Shown here: piece by piece, positions 34,901 through 44,478 of the stretch | Layout: each line of letters starts with the position of its first letter | Numbering within the stretch: position 1 is the stretch's first letter | Origin: Echinometra lucunter | Lineage: Eukaryota > Echinodermata > Echinoidea > Camarodonta > Echinometridae | Length of the DNA: 64,000 nucleotides | NCBI GenBank assembly: GCA_029962745.1 | Contig: CM057162.1 | Span: forward strand, 6,756,655-6,820,654 | Direction of reading: 5' to 3' | Translations under genes and position numbers: made by a program | The notes under the pieces: generated by a model | Told to the model about the DNA's origin: nothing | The model's input: the letters and a program-made list of their open reading frames with translations, nothing else | The model's database searches: none

Positions 34901-37900
34901 ACCCTGTCAAAAAGCATTGAAATTGATTTTAATTAATCGGAAGTGCTTACAACAAAGGATCCTGATCTATTAAAGGCAAAACGTCTAACGTAAAAGAAAT
35001 TGTGTAGGGGAACAGAGCAGAATTCAGCCTGGAGGGACTATTAAAGTGTAGAACATTTTCACAATACGTACCTGTATTAATGACGACACTGCTCGCATTG
35101 GCAATCAACGGTGCAGTCCCAGTACAGACGTGAGACATCAGGTCAACGACCTCATTGAATGCACTCCCACATGACATACAGCTATAGGATAGTACCTGTG
35201 TCTTGAGATGGTCAGGAAAGTTGGTGATCACTACGGTCAACGTCCTGAAAAATAATTCAAACAATAGTCATTCATCCTTAATATTTACTGTAAACATGGA
35301 ATATTTTACAGTCTTGAAATTTTTTTGGCTCATTTCCCTGGCACAATAAAACCGTGCGGAACATTTTGCTTATTTTGCATACATACTGTGATCCTAACTG
35401 TCTACCCAAATTAAAATTCTTGATTGTGTTTAACTCGGTTGAGCGTGAAACATCAATCACGTGAAAATTTCCACTTTGACAGTAACCCACTGAGAATGAA
35501 GCCTGATATAACTCAGGCTGGAGACTATGGATAATGTGTGCCATGCCAAAATCAGATAGTGTCCAACAGATTAACCCATTCGTGACAGAGGTCCACATTT
35601 TGTGGTTTGGTCTAATAACTTTTGATGCAGAGCTCTAAAAATCATACCAAATACATGAGCAGAAAGAGCAAAAAATTCTACACAAACTGTGCCCATTTTG
35701 GTTGCGTCAATATTCATTGTTTGATGCTGAAAATTTTTTAAAGGAAAATAAGCATTAAAATTCTTAAATTGGCAATGTGATAGAAAGTTTAAAATCACTG
35801 TTTTCCCCTGCAAATTGGCAACTTTTTGACTTCTCGTCATAATTTCTGTCAATTTATATTCATTTCAAATACATGATGGTTTATAAGAAAAATGTAGCAA
35901 TGAAATGAAAATGTTGGTGTTGCCAATTTGAAGAATAAAAGCTGATCAAATTAGGCTTTGAATAATCCCTGTCACGAATGGGTTAAGGTAAAACACACAG
36001 ATAGCAAGATATAAGAGAAATACAAGTCAGTGAGTAAAATATATCTCAGAAATGAAAGTGAAATTCTAAGATGCACCTGCTGATTGAACAAAAACAAACA
36101 TAAAAAAGTAGACTTCAACATCATTCAATAATCCCCTTCACTTCACTCAGACAAATGCAACGTTATACTAAACTCATACCAATGTAGTTGTGTATGGGGG
36201 CATTTTGGGCAAGCGGTAATTCTCAAGCTCGTGTCTGAGGTTCAGAGGAGCATCATCGCCAATCACGAAAAGTCTGAAAATTTCACTTGATCGAAATGAT
36301 TGAGAAGTAATAGAATGGTATGGATATAAGATATTCACTCATCCTACAGTGCAAAAAGCAAACATTTTTGTAGAACATTGCTTATTATTGTTGTGATTTA
36401 TTATCTTCTACCAGAGGTCAACTGCTGCAGAAATTTATACAGCCAAACATAAGAATGCTCCCCTGTATGCAATCATTGAAATGTTCCACAATAACACAAG
36501 AGATCTGATAAACAGAAGAGAATAATGCATATGAGAAAAACTGAATGAAACAGACACAGGAGACAAAGAAAACAAAAAGACAAGCTAGCAGAGAGAGGGG
36601 GGGGAATATGGAGAGATGAGGAAAAAAGACCGGGGGGGGGTTCATATAGACTAAGAATGACTAAAATCGCACTTAACTACGGCTGGCCATTCATGCCACT
36701 GCTTTCTTTCACGATGGATCTCTCATAGGATTTGTAAATCGTGGTCATAAATCTACAGAACTGACAATGTTTTATAGTTCATTGATGAAGAAAACACAAA
36801 ATGTAAATTCTTCAAATCTGTGACAATGATTTGCGCATCCATTGTGCGACCGATGGTGAAAGCACTAGTGGCATGAATGGCCTGCCATAGTTAAGAGCGA
36901 TTGGAGTCAATCTTATGGGGTGTTGCAAGAAGGTTGCAATCAATTGCAAATAACTGCTAATTTTGAAACAACCATTCTGATTGGCTCAGGGTCTGCCCTT
37001 TTAAGAAGACATGCATGCAACAATGATTTTGATTGGCCAGTGACAATCAGTAGCAACTTGCAATCGATTACAACTTTCTTGCAACACCCCATTAGTCTTT
37101 GTGAAACACCCCCCGGGAGAAGAGAGAATGTGGAATAGAGCTGTTAAAGGAAACCAACACCCTCATGTAGTATTTAAATCAAAGCTAAGACGGAATAAAA
37201 CAGATAAGCAAAAAATTTGAACTAAATCGGCTATATAAAAAACAATTTTCTGTATGACACTATTTGACACTACCATACATGTAGCTATAATTCTGTGAAC
37301 AAAACATATCGAGAGTTGTCAGCAAATTATATCAACAATAGCTATAGTAGTGTCAAAAACATAATATACAAATATACACTCGAGGATCTTGCTCAAACTA
37401 TTCGCATCGAAGGAAGATCAAACGGTGCTATAGCACCGTTTGATGTTTCTGAGTGCGAATAGTTTGAGCTCGATCCGAGAATGAGTTATTGTATATTTGT
37501 TTTATATCCCTAATCGTTCCTCGGGCACTCATGTAATTACATGTACTCACATTCACATCACATTCAAGGAAATAATTGGCGATAAGTGAAGAATAGTTCT
37601 GAAGATGTGCCTGCAGATCGACGATCGCAGCGAGTTGCATTACTGCAGCGCTACTGTGCATGTGAGCGCTAGCGCTAGCAGGCTGCATTGGTTGCCCGTG
37701 TCGTCCAATGGGATAAGGTGGAGATTGGCTCAGCACTGACCTGCGCCGCTGCTACATGCATTCGCATCGCAAGTTGACTGGAGTGGGGGGCAGAAAAAAA
37801 GTATAGTTCGTTTTTCCCTAGGGAAATCGTGGACTATGCGTGACGTCAGCAACGAAAACTGAACTATGCGGAGGAAACGTCTGTTCTTGTTAAAGCTATT

Positions 37901-40900
37901 CATTTTCTTATTGTGTACACTCCTAATGCAACAATCTTACGATGAGGGATATAAAATTTCATATAGGCAAAGCTTCCTTATTCCATGTCCGATTTTGTTC
38001 AAATTTTCTTTGATCTGTTTCATTCCATCTAAGCTTCGATATGAAATCTTCTTGACCTGAGGGTGTTGGTTTCCTTTTTAAGAGTTCCAAGCTGTACCTT
38101 GATGATGCCTCTCCACCGTTAGGATCTCCTTCCACTGGTTCCTGTGTAGCCTGTACATGAAGCACCTTTGTAGAACCACCCATATTATCTGCTTGCTGTT
38201 GGACCATCTCCTGTGGTTGACTCTCTTCCTGGGTATACATGGCAAATGTATCTAACGGTACTGGGAAGAACAAAGTGAAAACAAAATCACAAGAAAGTGG
38301 TTACAGCTTCGTTATTGTTAGTAGTTTGGCATCACCTTAGCCCAAGAGGGAAAAGGCACACTTAAAGACATTCAGTCGTGGGCTTTCATGGGAAGTGGAC
38401 CATAATTTTCTGATACACGATTTTATGAAAAGCACTGGAAATAACTGTAACACAGCTACATTTCTGGAGCAGAGCAAAACAAGCTGTCCAACCATAAACA
38501 TTTTTCGGCCTGCTTTGGGCATTCTCAGGCCAGGGAAAGTGAGATAATGACTTTGCCATATGGGGCAAAGGGTGGAATATGCAGAGCATTACATAAGGTC
38601 TGTTGGTCATAAAACTCATAGTGATGGACACACCTGTTACAGGGTAAGCACCCATGGGGCCCGTTGCATAAAACTTACCATAATAGTAACTTTACTATTA
38701 TAGAAATTCTTCATGGAATACTGGATTTTGATTGGCTGTTGAGTATGGCATGTTGCTCAACAGCCAATCGAAATCCAGTATTCCATGAAGAGTTTCTATA
38801 ATAGCAAAGTTACTATTATAGCAAGTTTTATGCAATGGGCCCCTGGTCTCAAATTCCCCATGAAAGCCCACGACTGAGCGTCTTTAATCACTGTGACTCT
38901 CAGGTCTCTTCTCCCGATGTAACTAATTAGATGTGCATGTGTACCACTACACCGGGATTTCCCCCTACACATCTTTAAATAGTGCAGTGGGTTCTTAACA
39001 TGCAAAGGTGGTGACTCTACAAGGGACCTCCATATAATGTCCTGTCCGAGGGACGGAGTGTTTTCCCCTGTAGCGTAGCCTGTGTCTATGAAACAGGGGG
39101 AAGGGCAGGTTAACACACAGCACATGGCTTCAGTCATCCGCCTGGGTAGGACTCAAACCCATGATCTTTGCTTCGACAGGCAGACGCTTTACCGACTGAA
39201 TGAACTTCCCTCCTATAAGCCAATTAATTGGTGCATGATAACTATCTATTGGGCACACTCACATGCAAGGTTGCAAATAACTCTGCACTGATATACATGT
39301 AGGTCTATAAGGGGGAAACTCTCAACAACAGACAACCTTAGTGTTACTCTGCTCAGTCATGTGCCAATCCAATAAAATCAGAAATATCACTTGACCAAGA
39401 TAACGGGAGATCTAAGTAAAGGAATGATGAATTAGATATTGCTTAATCCCAAAGTGTAAAACGCAAAAAGACTCCTATATTTTGCTGATCACTGATGATT
39501 TATATCTGCAACTATAGAGGTTGACTGCCGCAAAAATGTACACAGCCCTATTATTTCAATAGTTTTTGTTTTTTTTTTTTTTTCAATTAATTTTCCAGAG
39601 GTTTTCAAAGAGATTTCTGGGACAAAATTGCTTTCCACTTTCTAATTTTTTTCCACCAAATTTACCTTCTGCTTGCTTGTCCTGCGCAGAGCTTGGATCC
39701 TCTATCAACATCTCTATATGGAAAGAAAAATAAAAGAACAGCATGAATCATAAAACGCTCCATCAACACTACCCAGAAACTTACAACTAACAGCACCATT
39801 ACTAGTAGTATTCCTCTGTTAACCCATTCGTGACAGGAATTATTTGAAGAATAATTTGATCAGCTTCTTTTCTTCAAATTGGCAACACCAACATTTTTAT
39901 TTTACTGCTACATTTTTCTTATTAAACGTCATGTATCTGAAATGAATATAAATTGACAGAAATTATGAGAAGTCAAGAAGTTGCCAATTTGCAGGGGAAA
40001 ATGGTGATTTTAAACTTTCTATCACATTGCCAATTTAAGGATTATAATGCTTATTTTCCTTTCAAAAATTTTCAGCACCAAACAACAAATATTGATAATT
40101 GACACAACCAGTTTGTGTAGAATTTTTTGCTCTTTCTGCTCATGTATTTAGTATGATTTTTAGAGCTTTGCATCAAAAGTTATTAGGCCAAACCACAAAA
40201 TGTGGACCTCTGTCACGAATGGGTTAATACCATCAGGAAAAAAAACAACACATGCATCGCATACATCAATTTTACAGGGTGAAAGAAACAGAAACTATAT
40301 CTTTGGAGGATTTCCAAAAGTCAGAATGAACTGGGGCCCTTGTATGAGATTTCCAAACAGCACCATCTCAGTCCTGAACTACTGATTCTGTCCCGTTTTT
40401 CTTCCCAGCATGCACCATTCTGAGCAACACAAGCTTTATTTCTTAGACACATCTGTAATAATGTATACGTATTCAGACTAAGGCAGCTCACGAGAAGCCA
40501 GGAAGGGCATAATGTTTCTAAGACAGTCTCTGGTTGTGAGGAGCCGCAAGTTGGCACTGTTGTAAATACATCATTTCAGAGCTATATAAGCTCCAGTTCA
40601 CTGTGGCTTTAAGGTTGAACTATCTGAGATTTTCTTACAATTTTTCATTTGTTTGCCTTTTTTTTTTTATCCACTGTGTTTTCAAAATTTCTAAAGTCAT
40701 GTTGAGTTCCATAAAAAAAAAAATCACAGTGATCCTATTCAAGGTCCCTTTGTAGGGAGCTTCCCTGTTAAAATCTGAAGAGTTAAAAGAACAATACTCA
40801 TTTTAAGAGTATCATCAGTAGAGCACATGAAGTTTATCTAGATCAGAATGAAGTACTCACGATCTGGTGGTCTGATTTCAGCGTAGACAGTTTGCGGAGC

Positions 40901-42461
40901 TTCTTCTCCATCTTCTTGCTTGATGTTTACTTGCTCCATGATTTGTTTCATCAGTTCTGAAGCTTGCAGGACAACTAAAGGGGGAAAAAAGAAAATCAAC
41001 AATGATTCAAGTTGCATCTGAGTACATGTGATGGTGTCCATGGACATACGCTGACAAAAATGTCCAGAAGTGATTTAGAATGATCGATTATTTTGCTTAC
41101 AAGAGTACTTTTGTTTTGTAATGTATGGAACCATCAATTAGTCCTATGTGATTATCTCCCATTACATTACCCCCACTACCTCCTATTTAATCCACAATTT
41201 ATCCTCATTCTGTGACATCACAGGTGCTACAGTGGTAGTAGCCTCCACCATCGTACCATTAGCCTGGGCTACAGTAGTCCTGTGCAATTCTTTTCTTTTC
41301 TTGTGCGCCTCAGAATAGAATATTTCTAGATAGACGGTGCGTTCCAAAGCCATTCATTATTATTATTTATTATTATAACATTACCCTCACTACCCCCTAC
41401 TTAATCCACAACTTACCCCCATTCTGTGACATCACAGGTGCTACAGTGGTAGTAGCCTCCCCCACTGCACCGTTAGCCTGGGCTAGTGTAGTCACCTCCT
41501 GCGTGATAATCTCCATCATCTCTGAGGCTTGCAACAAACCTGTCATCAAAGAAACAAGCACACAAAAAGAAAAATTCATTTTAGAAATTTATGTTTGTGT
41601 TACTATCTGTTTCTTTTCTGATTTTTTATTGGTTTGTATTACCTGACTGCTAATAAAGCATTCATGCTCTCAGTAAGCAACCAGAGGACTGACAGCTTTA
41701 TGAGGATTAACCCACAGAAGTACAGAGCTTTTTAGAGGTCTAAATTAATCATTTTCAATCCTCAAATTGGCAACAAATACTATTTTTTCCACTCTGACAT
41801 GATTTGAAAAAAATAATTATAGATATAACATGAACCAAAATGAATTATGATAGCAAAATTTAAGCTGAAACTGCCAATTGGAGCACGGAAATGGTGATTA
41901 TATGATATTCATGCGTTGCCAATTTAAAGAGTTTAATGATTAGTTATATTCAAACTGCTCTTATTCGAAAACGCAACAACGTACTGCATTGGGAATGGAC
42001 TCAAACTTTCAGTGAATTTTTCTCTTTCTGCTCATGTATAATGTGTGATGCCCAGCATTCTTGATCAGCAGATACTACCAAAGCATCTCCTAAAGCCTAA
42101 AGGAGACACTGTACCTCTATGGGTTAATACCTTACCAAAAAGCCTTAGGCATTGACTTAAATTCAAACACAGTCACTGAATTACGAGACCAGTGCCCTAC
42201 CAACAGAGCTTTTGCGCTTCCTCTACAATGTAATATGGGAAAGTGCCTGTAGTGTACCATATAAACAAGCAAATGCTAAAACATCATGATATATATCGTT
42301 ATCAAAACAAGCCAAGATGAGGACAACCCCATTTTACAGATGGACTGTTGGTCTGGGACAGATGCAGCATAGTCAATTTTCGATGGTCTGATATAGGTAC
42401 AACTGTCACACAGAATAAGCAGAAGAGAGGGGGGATGTTTGTGTTTTACTTCTTTTACTCT

Positions 42462-42498
<37 letters not shown>

Positions 42499-44385
42499 AA
42501 TAAGATGAGCAAACAACTCATCAGTAAAATGTACAACAGCACTCGATAAATATACAGTGCTATATCATATCACAAGGAAAAAAACAAAACAAACATACAC
42601 CCATCACCACACACAATGGTGGTAATTTAGCATATTCTGTGATTATTATTTACAAAGTGAAGATACCATATTCATAAATGTATTTTCAACATCAATGTGT
42701 TTACAGTACTTCCACACTGCTTGGACAAAACACAGGATTGCAAAAATTAATCACCAAGAATGGTGTCCTTGACTGGGGAAAAATTTAATTACAAAATTTG
42801 GAATATTGCCAAACATCAATTTGGAGGACATACATGTACATGCCAAAGACACCAAAGAAAGAAGGAACATAATTACAGACTGAGAAAACCGAGCTGTTTT
42901 TAAATGAGAGTTGAGAGCAATTCAGATTTGAAAAGCTCACATAGACATCACTAACGTATTATGAAATACATAATGAAGGTAATATAATTCTAATTGCATT
43001 TTTTTTTTCTTTCTTTCTTTTAATCTTGTGGGGGGAATAAAAACCTCTTAGAGCCTAGAGGTGATATAATTTTTGGAGGTACTATAATTTCTATTGCAAA
43101 TTTTTTTCTTCTTCTTTCTTTTAATCTTGTGGGGGGGAAAGAATTAAATCCTCTAAGAGGTATTACAATTTTTTGCAGGTACTATAATTTTAATTGCAAA
43201 AACTACTTGTGAACTTTTTTAATCTCAGGAAAAAAAATAAAAACCTCTAAAAGGTACTACAAATTTTGCAGGTACTATAATTTCAATTGCAAAAATATTT
43301 GTGAACTTTCTATCTTTTAATCTTGTGGGGAAAAAAAGAATAAAAACTGCTAAGAGTGAACTAACTCATTTCAAGACATACCCAGACAATCACAAATTTA
43401 GAACATAGTCAACATGTTATTGGGTAAAATTATAGTGTTCATGTATGCTGATCAGTTTATTACCCATGCAAGGATTTCCTAATCTAAGAGCGCACTGCTG
43501 TAAGTTTTGTCTACGGTAGTCTCCAACCAGGAAGCAATGCCTTACTAACAGGGGTTTCCTTTTCCTGGAATTCTTTCCACTTTTAATGCATAAAATGTAA
43601 CCGGAAAATGCAAGAGTTTTAGTTTCAATTGCAAGGGGGCTGGAGGCTTTACTAATTTACATTTACAGTCAACTCTGCACAAGTCAAAGTCACATAAGTC
43701 GAATAATCGCCTAAGTGGAAGGTCTGTATTGGTTCCCATTCCTTTATTTTCTACTGTTTTTACCCTCATATGTCGAATTTTCTCGAAGCCAAAGCATTTT
43801 CTTCAGTCCCAAGAAATTTGACTTATGCAGAGTTGACTGTACATGTATTCACTTTTAAACTGAATTTCACGGTAGAATTGAGACATGTACGGATGTATGT
43901 ATTCGTACATGTTATATCACCAACATGTACCATGTACAGTAGTTTTGTATGTTATTTTTCTCACATTGAAATTATCTGCAGGAAACTGTCCAAAATCTGG
44001 ACCACTTGGAAAACTGATGACAGTTTCTCATTTTACACAAGTCTCTTACACATGTATGCACTATGCACTAATGTCACTGAAGTGACAGAGCGTGTGTGAT
44101 TTTATATGTTGTTGGGGTTTTGTTGTTGTTTTTCCTTGTTCTTTTTCCCCCATGCCAGTCTCTTTGCAGGTTTTTATTATTGCATATTGCCTATTGTGAT
44201 TTACATGTATGTGGCTTCTATGAAGGAACTTCATAGCACTTATCTCATTTATTATTGTGCCAGCCTCACATTCTTGTCTTCCTCTTGGCTGCAACACTTC
44301 CTGTCTTTGTTAATGCCATACAGTAATACATGTATATTAACTTTGATAGCATAATTTGCAGTTTATCTCCCCCCCCCACCTCCCC

Positions 44386-44478
<93 letters not shown>

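Noticed and set aside
37428..37736. 102-residue minus-strand frame as a zinc-finger gene exon
   Set aside because: It lies wholly inside an inverted-repeat transposon and does not fit the exon phases.
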